DNA of 64,000 nucleotides, from assembly GCA_902728285.1 (NCBI GenBank), contig CACVBU010000185.1, positions 1,110,845 through 1,174,844 of the forward strand, written 5' to 3'. A program made the position numbers and the translations under genes. The number at the start of each line of letters is the position of its first letter. The stretch's first letter is position 1. This document shows positions 1-9,815 of the stretch, piece after piece. Under the pieces are notes generated by a model. That model ran no database searches and was not told where the DNA came from. It saw nothing but the letters and a program-made list of their open reading frames with translations. This stretch comes from Clytia hemisphaerica (taxonomy: Eukaryota > Cnidaria > Hydrozoa > Leptothecata > Clytiidae).

Positions 1-531
1 CTGGAAAGCGGGCAGGAAAGCAGGGAAAATAATAAAAGAAATAATCTCAGCCTATGGAGCACAAACAATTCTTTTCCTTTTGTAGAAAAAAACATCACCA
101 GATCACAACATTTGTACCACAATTCTTTCCCTTTTTGCCATACTGCATCACATCTACCACTTCTCTGCCTTTGGTCACCATATTATGCCGAATGGCGGGA
201 AGCCATTTCGCACGCATGGGTTTCGTGCAGTTTTGCGCATGCAATCTATATATTGAAACTTGAAATTGTATAATATACATATCGTAATATATAATTCACT
301 CGATATTATATATAAGGTCTTGATAATATATATAGAAAGTGTAACATTTCTATATATTTTTTCAACTGAGGATTGTTTGTAAAAACATGAAACTGCCAGT
401 ATTGAAAAAATAATTTCCATTACTTTAACTACGATATAAAGTGTAACATATAATTTATTACAAATGGGTATTATATTTCTTAAGATAATATAGTCCAATA
501 TGGCGGGGCATATATCCAGACTTATCTCATT
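1..531. other. AT-rich non-coding stretch
   Basis: I see no gene here. The stretch is rich in TATA and ATAT runs at about 245-500, and the reading frames are short and lack family features. Confidence 0.5.
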
Positions 532-3060
532 TAGATGGAAAAAGAAACAGTTAAGTCAGGAGAAGTTTTCAGCATTTGCAAGCCTGAGCAAGGTGATTTG
601 GATTCAAATAATTGGTTAGCGCATTTAAAGCTTGTAAGAAGAAAAAGTTAGCTCAAGAGGAAAAGCGAAATACAAAGAATGAGACTATCAGGAAACGCAA
701 GGCAGCATGTAACTTTGGATCAAAGAGCTTGATGAGTAAGTTTCTTAATAAAAAACGGAAGGACTCAGTGAAGATAACACTTTAATCCAGAAGGACACAC
801 AAAAAAGTCTTCCTGATATCGAAAAAGACCAGGAAATTGACTTTGAAATAAGAGGAAAAGGAGACAATATTGAAACAAAAAGTGTAAACCTATTCTATCA
901 TTGTTAAACACACTGTTTCTGATTGTTTTGAACAAAACTATACCATTTCGGAAGTTGGTAAACCCCTTGTGTCATTGAAAATGGACGAAACATACATTAC
1001 ACCTACTTTAGCTTACAGCTCTAAAGACAACCAAGCCTATGACTCATGCTGCCAGCATGGCAGTAAAGAGAAGCTAGCATTGGATTCTTTTGAAGACTGT
1101 CTCGGAATTGAAGGAAAGGTAAAAAGTGACGATATTCATATTCCAAAAGAATGTCTAGTAGCAGGTATTGCATCATTGAACGAACCAAAACTAATTCAAC
1201 CACTTCTAATGTGGCCATCCTGTTGTAAGAAAGATGAAGCAGGAACAATAAAAATCATTAATGTCAATGACAGCATGAAACAAAAACACAACTTTCCACT
1301 GATGAATATGTCTACGGATGGGGATGGGACTAGGAGAATCGTTTCAAATAAATTGATGAATACCAAGGTCGATGCTAACTTTCCGTGGTATATGCACATC
1401 CGAGATCTGCCCCTTATTGGTTACGTTGCTGGCCTAGACGGCCTAACAGCAAACTTTGACCCGAAGCACTTATCTAAAAGATGCTGGACAATGCTTTTGA
1501 GGGAAAAAGTTAACATCAAAGGAGTTTTATTAACAAAACCCTTAATGCGTGAACTTTTTAAAGGGAACAGTCAAAACGTCACAAACTTTCACCCTGCAGA
1601 CAAGCAGAACGTCCAATCTGCCACAAGCTTTCCCTTAGCCTTTATAGAGTCAACAAAGAAAGACGAGTTACCGTACACCCTTGTTCCAGTCAGAGAGGAA
1701 CTAAAAATTCTTGGTGAAGTGTTCTACGGGCTGTTATCGTTCTTCGTTTTCACAGAATTTTCAATCACAGACCAAATCAAGCCAATTTCGACTGCAGCAT
1801 ATTTACTATTTTATCTTTTTCAAAATCACTCAACATCAATTATGCCATCCCAACTTTGACCTGTGACCTACAGGCGTCATTTCAAGATGCATTGTTTTGT
1901 TGTGCTAAGGCTAAAGAGTATGCATCTGATCAACCACTCTACCTAATGCTCGACGGTACAGATCTGTTGGAGAGGTTTTTTTGGTGATATGAGGCTGAAT
2001 TTCAAGGGCTCAAACTATAACATATCTTGAAATGATCAATTAAACCCGTGGGATCAAGGCTTGCAACGAAATTATGATGGAGCACCCTGATTGGGGTAAG
2101 AAATCTAGAGCTCAGCGACGATTAGCCCTTGACTACTCGAACCCTTTAATTTTGAAAGAGGGGATTCTTACATTAAGAAATGTCAACATAATAGCAGTCT
2201 GGAAAAGTGGTTTTTATCGTGCAATGTCATTGATACCTTAGGATCTTCTCCATGAAATTGAAAACACGTTACCGACGCTACGCTGCCCTATCAAACAAGG
2301 TATTCTGTTTTTCATTACACTTAGCTTTAGACCTTTCATCAGTTTTCATATCAAAAATGATTGTTTTGTGCTTTTATATGGAAACATTGTTGCTTTACTC
2401 ACAGAACTTTTATAATTCGAATTTAAGTCAGACAGGTCTTCCTTTTCTTTCAAAAATTGAATTGCAGCTGTTTCATTTATTGATCAGGACTGATAAATTC
2501 TTAACTTTTCTAAGTTAGCTATTAAAAAAGTTGTTTAGGGGTTTAATCAGTTTAATCAAGGGGGTAATCAGATGGTTTGAAATTGTATTGTCTTCTTCCT
2601 TCAAATCAAGAACACAACTTGATATGTTGACTTAAGAAAAATAGTTAGGGTAAAATTTTGGATGTTTTGCTCAGCACCGTAGACGGCAACTATAGGTAAC
2701 TTCAAACCATGAGAGTATCTCTTTAACTTTGAAATTCATAGAACCCTATCATTTTCATCTATTCTTTTCAGGAACTGTAGCTGTTGTTCGAAACAACCTC
2801 AACGATTGGAGTATTGATGATGACGAAGATGGTAACCTTGAAATTTCCACAACCTCAGAATCAGCAACAGGATCAGGCACGGAAAATATCAACCTATCCG
2901 AAGTTGTCCAAGATCCATACAAGAGACTGAGCCATTCTTTCTAATGGATGGAAAGAAAGTTTACAAGGCCACCTGCCTGAAAAGCATCTCATCAAATCCA
3001 AAATTATCCAAGGTTTTGAAGATATTACATTTTTATCACTTCTTTTTTGGAATATTGATA
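532..3060 (+). pseudogene. Decayed multi-copy gene, 5' part (DPKHLxKR family)
   Basis: This is a remnant of a repetitive animal gene family that I recognise by pattern but cannot name. The longest open piece is 969-1859 (296 codons). It contains TDGDGTRR, then DANFPWYMHIRDLP, then NFDPKHLSKRCWTMLLRE. In another frame, 1870-1980 reads AKEYASDQPLYLMLDGTDLLERFF, and after one more base GDMRLNFKG. The 5' piece at 532-780 begins with an ATG, breaks after KLVRRKS and resumes in another frame. A later exon-like piece starts after TTTTCAG at about 2770 (GTVAVVRNNLNDWSIDDDED) and shifts frame near 2942. At least four frame breaks make it non-functional. The family's usual C-terminal zinc-finger part is found at 24.64-25.51 kb, beyond the inserted elements. 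It may be a transposase-related family; this is inferred. Confidence 0.6.
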
Positions 3061-3201
3061 GGTATAATCAGAACTGTATTTAAATTTTGGAATTTATAGT
3101 TCATTGTAGTCAACCTCCTTGCCTTGAGAAACATCTTGATGGACAAGAATCGACCTTGTTTTATATGGCTCACTTGGCCCTGGGCTCCTTGCCATTTATT
3201 A

Positions 3202-3219
3202 ATATCCAGCATCTATGGG
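3202..3219 (+). repeat. 18-bp direct repeat, left target-site duplication of the PLE dimer
   Basis: ATATCCAGCATCTATGGG occurs here and again at 24590-24607. The next bases differ on both sides. Everything between belongs to minus-strand PLE units or to an element nested in them, and the interrupted gene resumes after the right copy. The repeat therefore reads as the target-site duplication of one insertion event. Confidence 0.7.
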
Positions 3220-3540
3220 AAAAATCAAAATATATATGTGAAGAATTAAGAATTTCTGTCCAACTATATTCACTCAGGAGATTTGGGTGGCAGAGCAGCA
3301 TATGCATTTCGTCCTTATTAGGACTCGTCAGCACTGCATACTGCACCTTGGCTGGCTAGATCGGTTTAGCCAGCATCTCTAAACCACAAAATCACTTGTG
3401 GTTCAAACTGAGAGAAATAGTGGACAGAAGGGAAATTCCCTACGGAATTCTTTGTTGACTCCTTTGGAGCCAAGCTTTACCGTCTCAAGAGGGAGGAAAG
3501 CCTCAACACTGCATGAGAGGAGATATATATATATTCTTAT
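3220..3540 (-). mobile_element. Hammerhead-bearing 3' tail of the PLE dimer
   Basis: This segment lies between the left 18-bp duplication and the pseudo-LTR at 3541-4085. Read on the minus strand it is the 3' extremity of the PLE dimer. It contains a hammerhead ribozyme, a hairpin ACCACAAAATCACTTGTGGT at about 3383, and a run of ATAT at its junction with the pseudo-LTR. The second pseudo-LTR (6713-7264) has no such tail. The segment probably joined by a template jump at the AT repeat. Confidence 0.5.
3286..3350 (-). ncRNA. Hammerhead ribozyme, type I
   Basis: On the minus strand the core reads CUGACGAG (3331-3324), a 4-bp stem II GUCC/GGAC closed by UAAUAA, then CGAAA (3311-3307). A very short stem III follows, with an AUA cleavage triplet ending at 3301. 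Stem I pairs GCAGUG (3337-3332) with UGCUGC (3300-3295). An outer helix GGUG...CACC lies beyond an internal loop, as needed for loop-loop contacts. All invariant core bases (CUGANGA, GAAA, NUH) are present. Hammerheads with a minimal stem III are known from Penelope-like retroelements, which fits the flanking elements. Self-cleavage is inferred. Confidence 0.8.
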
Positions 3541-4085
3541 ATATATATAGTCTAGAAGTATAAAACCTTCAACTACTCAAAATGGAAACAATAAAGACAA
3601 AAACCCACAAAACAAAAAGACAATACAAATACAACAAAAATCTAGAATGAACATTCACAGAAAATCAATCAGGTTGGAGTAGAAAAGGAAAATATGATGA
3701 CATAGAAATCCATCAATGTAAAACTAGTGATCTAAAATGACTTTAAGGAAGAAAGTAACTCAATATGAGTTAAGATGGAATGAAGTAACTCAATATGAGT
3801 CAAAAAATATATTTCAAGAAAACACATTATCTGTTCCTCAGTTTTCGACCTACACAGGATTTCGGCCTTTTACGAAAATATCCTCCTATATGATGGAAAT
3901 AGGGTTGTGTAGGTAGGCCAAGCAGTGTTAATTAAACACCACCACAGACAAAAGATAGTAAAAAGATGTGTTTATTGAAAGTATAAAACGCGCGCAATAA
4001 TATAAAACAAACTAAAACGCAAAAACCACGGAACCAGCCGAAGAAACTAAAATTACAATGAGAAAAGAAGTATACTTTCTACTAG
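3541..4085 (-). repeat. Pseudo-LTR copy A of the PLE
   Basis: About 545 bp, nearly identical in direct orientation to 6713-7264, flanking the full PLE ORF. Such pseudo-LTRs arise from the tandem arrangement of Penelope-like elements. The right end, TTTCTACTA followed by GACAAAGTTGCC, is the uninterrupted version of the site that the 15.4-kb element occupies at 7264 and 22669. It contains an imperfect inverted repeat (CCTACACA near 3850, TGTGTAGG near 3907). Confidence 0.8.
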
Positions 4086-4297
4086 ACAAAGTTGCCACAC
4101 CTTTGACACGTTTCTGCCACAACGTTGAAGAAAGCATACTAGAAGAGAAGGAACTGGGATTGGATTGCCACTATCCAACCCTGTGGCTCTCACACACATT
4201 TTACAGTTCAAAGAATAAGATGGAAAGAGCGGGGAAAGAATGAGAATTTAAAAAATCGGACTATAACCCGGTTCGAAGCCCCGTACACCGTGACCGC

Positions 4298-6697
4298 TCA
4301 CCGCAAGAGCTGGCGAACGAGTGAATCTTGAGAGAGTTGAAATCTTGAAAATTCTGAAAAATGACGAACTATAACCCGTCGAAGGCTGCAATCTAACTTT
4401 GCGTTTTCAGCACCTTGACATCGCATTCTTTGTATAAAAACTTTGGCTTTAACTTTCAAGTCCTCGAAAAGTAACGTAGAACGAGCAATCCTGAGAAGTT
4501 CACCAACAAAAGAAGAATAAAAAATCGATTCTGGCAAGTTGCTATCTTTATGTGGCATTCGGACTATGGAAAAAGGAAATGCATCCCGTTTATCAAACAA
4601 CTTATAAATAAATATCCCGTCTTTGATGGTAATATCCAGGTTTAAAAAAGAAGCATGATTACCCGAGTGCTCAATTTTGAGTTCAAGCTCATCTGGATAG
4701 ATATCTCTATACACAGACTGAAACAAGTTACCGTCATTGATAGCACACAAATCATCAATGAATCTTTTAGTCGAATGAAAATGGCGAGCCTTAACCTTAC
4801 TTTCCTCAATGACCCTGCTCATATACCTTTGTTCGTATTGGTAGAGGAAAAGATTAGCCCAAAATGGCGCCGGATCGATTCCCATGGGAATCCCGATCAC
4901 TTGACACATAACAATATCACCTGCATTGAAAAAACAATTTTTTATCAGATGTTTCATAGCAGTTTTCAAAGAATTCTGTGTAAAAGACACAGAAGATTTG
5001 GGTTTTGTTTTTGACCAATACGCTTTATCATTTTTAGAAATAGCGATAAACTTGCAGTTACCTGCATCAAATACAAAATCAATGACCTCTGATAGTTCTT
5101 TAATCAGTTTGTCATGAGGAATCTTTGTGTACAATGTACTAAAGTCAAAGGTGGAAATAGATTTGGCGTTTTTCTTTTTATTGATTCGGTTGAGTGAATC
5201 TAGTACTGGATCACAATTTTGAAGTACCCAAAATTTATTATAATTGCTCAAAAACTTTGCTTTTGTATGGAAATTTTCAACTTGTCTGTAAACAAGCTTA
5301 AAAACTAGACTGACAGATCTAGAAATCAGTTTGGTGGAACAATGTTTTGAAGCGATAATGAAACGTTTACCAGTAGGAGTCTTGTGTTTCTTTGGAGTCC
5401 AATAGATACATGGAAGATCCAAGTCCTTCTCAGAAACAGCAAGACCAAAACGTTTAGAAAAACGAACATTTTCATTCACCATTTCTGCTTTATTCTGATT
5501 AACTCTAATGTATGTTTCATTTCCTGCACCCAAAATCCCAATCTCCTTCAAAATTACTTCAACATAGAAACGTTTACAAATAAATGCAACGTTATTAGCA
5601 GCTTTATCAATGGGGACAATAACAAAATTAGTGTGTAAAACATTCAAATAATCAGTAACATCTTGTCTTTTGAGCACAGAGCTCACTTTATTGTACCTGA
5701 TCTTCTTTTTCAAAAACTTTATCTTTTTATCCACCTGTTTTAACACTTCAACTTTCCATTGAAGAAAGTTTTCGTCAGTCTCATTAATTTTGGCTGAAGT
5801 TTTATTCACAAAACTATCCAGACCACTAGAAATAACATCTCTGCATTTATTCCAATTGATATTTCGAGGTTCACGATAATTTGGTCCCTTGGATATCAAT
5901 TTTCGCAAATGGTTATTTTTAATGAAACTTAAATCTCCGGTCATGACATGACCATGGTCTAGATCAATAAAAGGAGAATCGTGACACTCACAAGATGGAA
6001 GGTTGGTGCCAAAAGTTTCTAAATCTGCTGTATTGATGGAATTTACAGTTTCTTTATAATTAAAGATTTTGTTTCTAATCGTAGGAGTTAAAGAGTAAAC
6101 AATCGATGGTGGATCTTTTTGAAGTATTTCAGGAAGTTTGGAATTCACACAAGGCTTGCGAAGAATATTTTTGAGCTGAATAAACTCAAGACCTTTATTG
6201 TGGAAATAAATAGGAAGGATGTGGGAAGGAGATTTTTTAACATTAGCTTTATCAATTTTCATAGTCTTCGTGAGAAAAGTATCGATCAATAATTCATACC
6301 ATCTTTTCAGATGACTTTCGCAAGAAAAAAGTGAAGTGCTAGCTTGTTCTGCAAGTTTTCGTAAATTTGACTGTCGAAGCCTATCAAACAAAATGCGACA
6401 TTTCTTGGAACGTTCTTCCGGAGAAAAAGAAAAAATGGAATGAACAAGAGAATCTAGATCAGAGATCCTAGCCTTAACTTTGGAGCGGTAACGGTGCTCA
6501 ACAAACTTAGTGCCATGTCTGGGAAGAGGTGGAAATAATTTCCCAGCCGGAATGTCCTTGTTCATAGATTTTACTCGCTCATTCAAACCATATGGATAAA
6601 TAGATCGTAAAGTTTTTATCCAATGATCTTCTCTTTCTAGTCGAAGTTTTAACATTGCAGGATCAATTTTCCCATTTAAATAACCATCACCAGGCAA
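4298..6697 (-). CDS. Penelope-like retroelement reverse transcriptase, unit 1
   Basis: An open frame of 799 codons without a stop. Reverse-transcriptase motifs appear in order: a DKAANN box near residue 362, motif A FDFSTLYTKIPHDKL near 516, motif B GIPMGIDPAPFWANLF near 606 and motif C FIDD near 647. N-terminal marks are HWIKTLRSIYPYGLNER near residue 25 and HVMTGDL near 250. In related PLEs the first of these, from memory, follows an N-terminal GIY-YIG domain, so a 5' endonuclease part may be missing. No C-terminal GIY-YIG is present. The frame opens at a TTG and continues upstream into the pseudo-LTR without an ATG; the first in-frame ATG is about residue 15, so the true start is unclear. 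The element would copy its RNA into DNA during insertion. Unit 2 lies at 22.7-24.5 kb. Confidence 0.85.
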   Translation of the reverse strand: MPGDGYLNGKIDPAMLKLRLEREDHWIKTLRSIYPYGLNERVKSMNKDIPAGKLFPPLPRHGTKFVEHRYRSKVKARISDLDSLVHSIFSFSPEERSKKCRILFDRLRQSNLRKLAEQASTSLFSCESHLKRWYELLIDTFLTKTMKIDKANVKKSPSHILPIYFHNKGLEFIQLKNILRKPCVNSKLPEILQKDPPSIVYSLTPTIRNKIFNYKETVNSINTADLETFGTNLPSCECHDSPFIDLDHGHVMTGDLSFIKNNHLRKLISKGPNYREPRNINWNKCRDVISSGLDSFVNKTSAKINETDENFLQWKVEVLKQVDKKIKFLKKKIRYNKVSSVLKRQDVTDYLNVLHTNFVIVPIDKAANNVAFICKRFYVEVILKEIGILGAGNETYIRVNQNKAEMVNENVRFSKRFGLAVSEKDLDLPCIYWTPKKHKTPTGKRFIIASKHCSTKLISRSVSLVFKLVYRQVENFHTKAKFLSNYNKFWVLQNCDPVLDSLNRINKKKNAKSISTFDFSTLYTKIPHDKLIKELSEVIDFVFDAGNCKFIAISKNDKAYWSKTKPKSSVSFTQNSLKTAMKHLIKNCFFNAGDIVMCQVIGIPMGIDPAPFWANLFLYQYEQRYMSRVIEESKVKARHFHSTKRFIDDLCAINDGNLFQSVYRDIYPDELELKIEHSGNHASFLNLDITIKDGIFIYKLFDKRDAFPFSIVRMPHKDSNLPESIFYSSFVGELLRIARSTLLFEDLKVKAKVFIQRMRCQGAENAKLDCSLRRVIVRHFSEFSRFQLSQDSLVRQLLR

Positions 6698-6712
6698 AAG
6701 TTCAAGAATCTT

Positions 6713-7264
6713 AGAATATATATAGTCTAGAAGTATAAAACCTTCAACTACTCAAAATGGAAACAATAAATACAAAAACCCACAAAACAAAAAGACAATA
6801 CAAATACAACAAAAATCTAGAATGAACATTCACAGAAAATCAATCAGGTTGGAGTAGAAAAGGAAAATATGATGACATAGAAATCCGTCAATGTAAAACT
6901 AGTGATCTCAAATGACTTTAAGGAAGAAAGTAACTCAATATGAGTTAAGATGGAATGAAGTAACTCAATATGAGTCAAAAAATATTTCAAGAAAACACAT
7001 TATCTGTTCCTCAGTTTTCGACCTACACAGGATTTCGGCCATTTGTGAAAATATCTTCCTATATGATGGAAATAGGGTTGTGTAGGTAGGCCAAGCAGTG
7101 TTAATTAGACACCACCACAGATAAAAGATAGTAAAAAGATAGTAAAAAGATGTGTTTATTGAAAGTATAAAACGCGCGCAATAATATAAAATAAACTAAA
7201 ACGTAACACGGAACCAGCCGAAGAAACTAAAATTACAATGAGAAAAGAAGTATACTTTCTACTA
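6713..7264 (-). repeat. Pseudo-LTR copy B of the PLE
   Basis: Direct repeat of 3541-4085 with few changes, for example an extra AGTAAAAAGAT unit near 7135. It sits between the two PLE ORF copies of the dimer. Its right end is cut by the 15.4-kb TIR element after TTTCTACTA. Confidence 0.8.
7263..7264 (+). repeat. TA target-site duplication, left copy
   Basis: The uninterrupted sister site at 4082-4090 reads ...CTACTAGACAAAG. Here the flank ends ...CTACTA, and at the other end of the element (22669) the flank begins TAGACAAAG. Removing the element and one TA restores the empty site exactly. Confidence 0.75.
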
Positions 7265-7281
7265 CTCGACGTGTTGAAGGT
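7265..7281 (+). repeat. Left terminal inverted repeat of the 15.4-kb element
   Basis: CTCGACGTGTTGAAGGT, matching the reverse complement of 22652-22668 at 16 of 17 positions. Similarity stops immediately inside the repeat. Confidence 0.75.
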
Positions 7282-8976
7282 AAAGATTTTTGGCTACGGG
7301 GGAGTGTGTTTCAAAAAATTACAGTAGAAGCCGTACGATGGAGAGTTTCCCGGTTCTTGGTCAGTCTTACTAAAGTTTCCGTCTTAAAAGTTCGACTTTC
7401 GCCAGTAATATTTTTCTTAGTGCGTGTGGGTAAGTAAGTGGGTCAGCAATTTTTATTTTCATGGCTATAGCCGTAATATGTAAAGTACCATGAATTACAT
7501 GCCACTTTTTGAACGAAAATCACATTGGTTCTGGAATTGATGGAGAAAGCCCAAGGAAGGAACCAGAAAATGTTTCTTTGGTTTTGCTCCCAAGCTCCGA
7601 AGAGATCTCGAATCGTAAGTATTTCTATTCTACCCCCTATTTATTTCTTTGAGAAAAACTGCATTCTTGCTTGTGTATTCTAACTAGAAATTTATCCCTG
7701 GGGAAATTTAATGGGATTGATATTTTGTAAAAAAGCAAGGACTGGATGGAGCTTCACTGTCACCATTTAAATGTATGTCCTGTCCTGTTTGAGGAAGAAA
7801 TCTTGTTAAAACATGAACAAAACATCATTGCTAATCCCCCAAAAGTGTAAATACTCCTTTGAGAGTCTATGAACCCAATTTTTCAAAAGGTTTAGCTAGC
7901 TTAAAAAATAGTCCCTGTCACTTTTAAAAACTTTTGTCCTGCTATCATCAGTTGCCTGTCAACTATCATTTTCAGTTTTATTTTTTCTTATCTCATTTCA
8001 AATTGAAATTGCTTTTTCTCTTATTCGAGTAATTCATCTTAGCATAAAGTTGTTTGGCATAACCCAATGGGTCTTGAGGGTGGTAGTGCCAAAACGGTGA
8101 AAACAATCATCCAACAGGCAGTAGGAACAGCAGGCGAGTTAGTTGCCATGCTAGTTACGTCACCAACTCCAGTGCAAAACAAACATTGTTTCATTGAATA
8201 TCAGTTATAAGAATATCCTATGTATATACTTAACTTCATTCAGTAGACTTTGGGTGCTTCATTGAAAGTTCTTTCTACTGTCGCAGAAAGTTTAACAGTT
8301 GTTTACGAGAACACAACGATCTATTGAATAACAAATTACTCCACATTACTTTTCCTCTGCCAGTAAAAGCGTGATAAATTTTCTTGTCTCTAGGTAACTA
8401 ACTGCTGTGGAGTAATTAGTTTTTCAAAAGACTATTGCATTCTCCAAAACCACTATTAAAGGCACAGTCTGCTTATACTTACTATGTCTTGCTATATGAT
8501 CAATAAGCAAAGAAAAATATCAACCTTTCTACCAATTTCAGCTGATAAAAAGGGTGTCGGATTTAGATGAGGGATGTCGACATTAGATCAAGTTACGGTA
8601 GTCTTGTTTTGCTATTATGGTCTAACCAAAAAAAAAACATTTAAAAAAAGATACAAACATAATTTTATATGAGTTCTGTTATTTTTTTATTGCAGCTGTG
8701 TACAGAAATTGCCAGTACAAACAGAATAAATTATCTTGTTCAATTGATTATTGAAACAATATGATATTGATAAACAAAATACATAGTTTATCATATTTTA
8801 ATAAATAGAAGAAATTGCATAGGTAAAATATTGATATACAATACAATTCAAAAAGTTCTAGGAAGGTATATATATCCTTAAAATTTGGACGAAAATATTA
8901 CAAATACAAATATTATTTCTATTTGATTATAACTCGTTAATGTATGAAAAAAGGAAATATTTCAGCATAACAATTA
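7282..8976. other. Left non-coding arm of the 15.4-kb element
   Basis: I see no gene. No frame shows family motifs. It probably contains sequence downstream of the minus-strand gene. Confidence 0.4.
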
Positions 8977-9185
8977 CAGGCTGCATCATTTGAAAATTTC
9001 AGGCGTGTGGTCAATCACACTCCTAAAACCTTAATTTTAGTAATTTAGGCGTGTGATAAGGAGTGCTATGCACAACTTTCAGTTGTGAAACTTACTTTAT
9101 GGGGTGTGATTGATCGCACTCCTCAGACATTTTATGTGTGTGGAGGTGTGCGCGTGCTATCGCTCGCCTCAAATGATGCAGCCTG
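8977..9185. mobile_element. MITE with 17-bp TIRs and CAATTA duplication
   Basis: The ends are CAGGCTGCATCATTTGA and its reverse complement TCAAATGATGCAGCCTG. CAATTA is duplicated on both sides (8971-8976 and 9186-9191). Inside, GTGTGGTCAATCACACTCC (about 9005) and the GTGTGATTGATCGCACTCC region (about 9105) add further pairing. It is 209 bp, non-coding, and younger than the element it sits in. Confidence 0.75.
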
Positions 9186-9815
9186 CAATTAATTAAAATC
9201 TTACGAAATAATTGAATAAATGACATTCCCTGATTTTTATATATTCACTGAAACTCCTTTTTTTTCACTATAACTCAATTTGTTTTTTTACGAAGAATCT
9301 TGATTTTTCAAAACAGTTTAACCGTCAACCAAATCTAATATCAAAGATTCTTAGTAAAAACTAAAGTTAAAGATTCTTAGCATAACAAAAACCAAGATTC
9401 TTTGTAAAAAAAGAGTCCTTGACCCTTGTGGGCCACAGTATATTTAAAGTCTTTCAAAATTTTGATATTGCTATATGAAGTCTTTGTCTGAAGATACTGA
9501 AATGTCTATTGCATAAAGAAACTAAATTTGGAATAAATAAAAATACTAGAAAATATATATTATGAATTATTATTGTTACTGTTATAATTTTGTTTTTTGG
9601 GCAAAAACGCTGAGTTATTTTTCAAACATTTAGACACCGCTGCTTGGCTATGGATTAGATGCAAACGTAACCCCTTTTTAAAACGTTATATAAATTTTCC
9701 CTTTCCTAAAATGCTCAGAAAGTATCATGATGAACCACTGAAAAGAAATCCCAATAAAGATTTTTTAGCCATTCATCATGTCATTGAAATTGAAATTTAG
9801 AAAAATATAGTAATT

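Noticed and set aside
3840..3925. A second hammerhead-like GAAA-CCU hairpin in pseudo-LTR A
   Set aside because: The CUGANGA box is missing and stem III leaves unpaired bases next to the core.
7265..7281. Large element ends as Tc1/mariner
   Set aside because: The TA duplication fits, but the 1,342-residue protein lacks DDE/D motifs of that type and the element is far too long.
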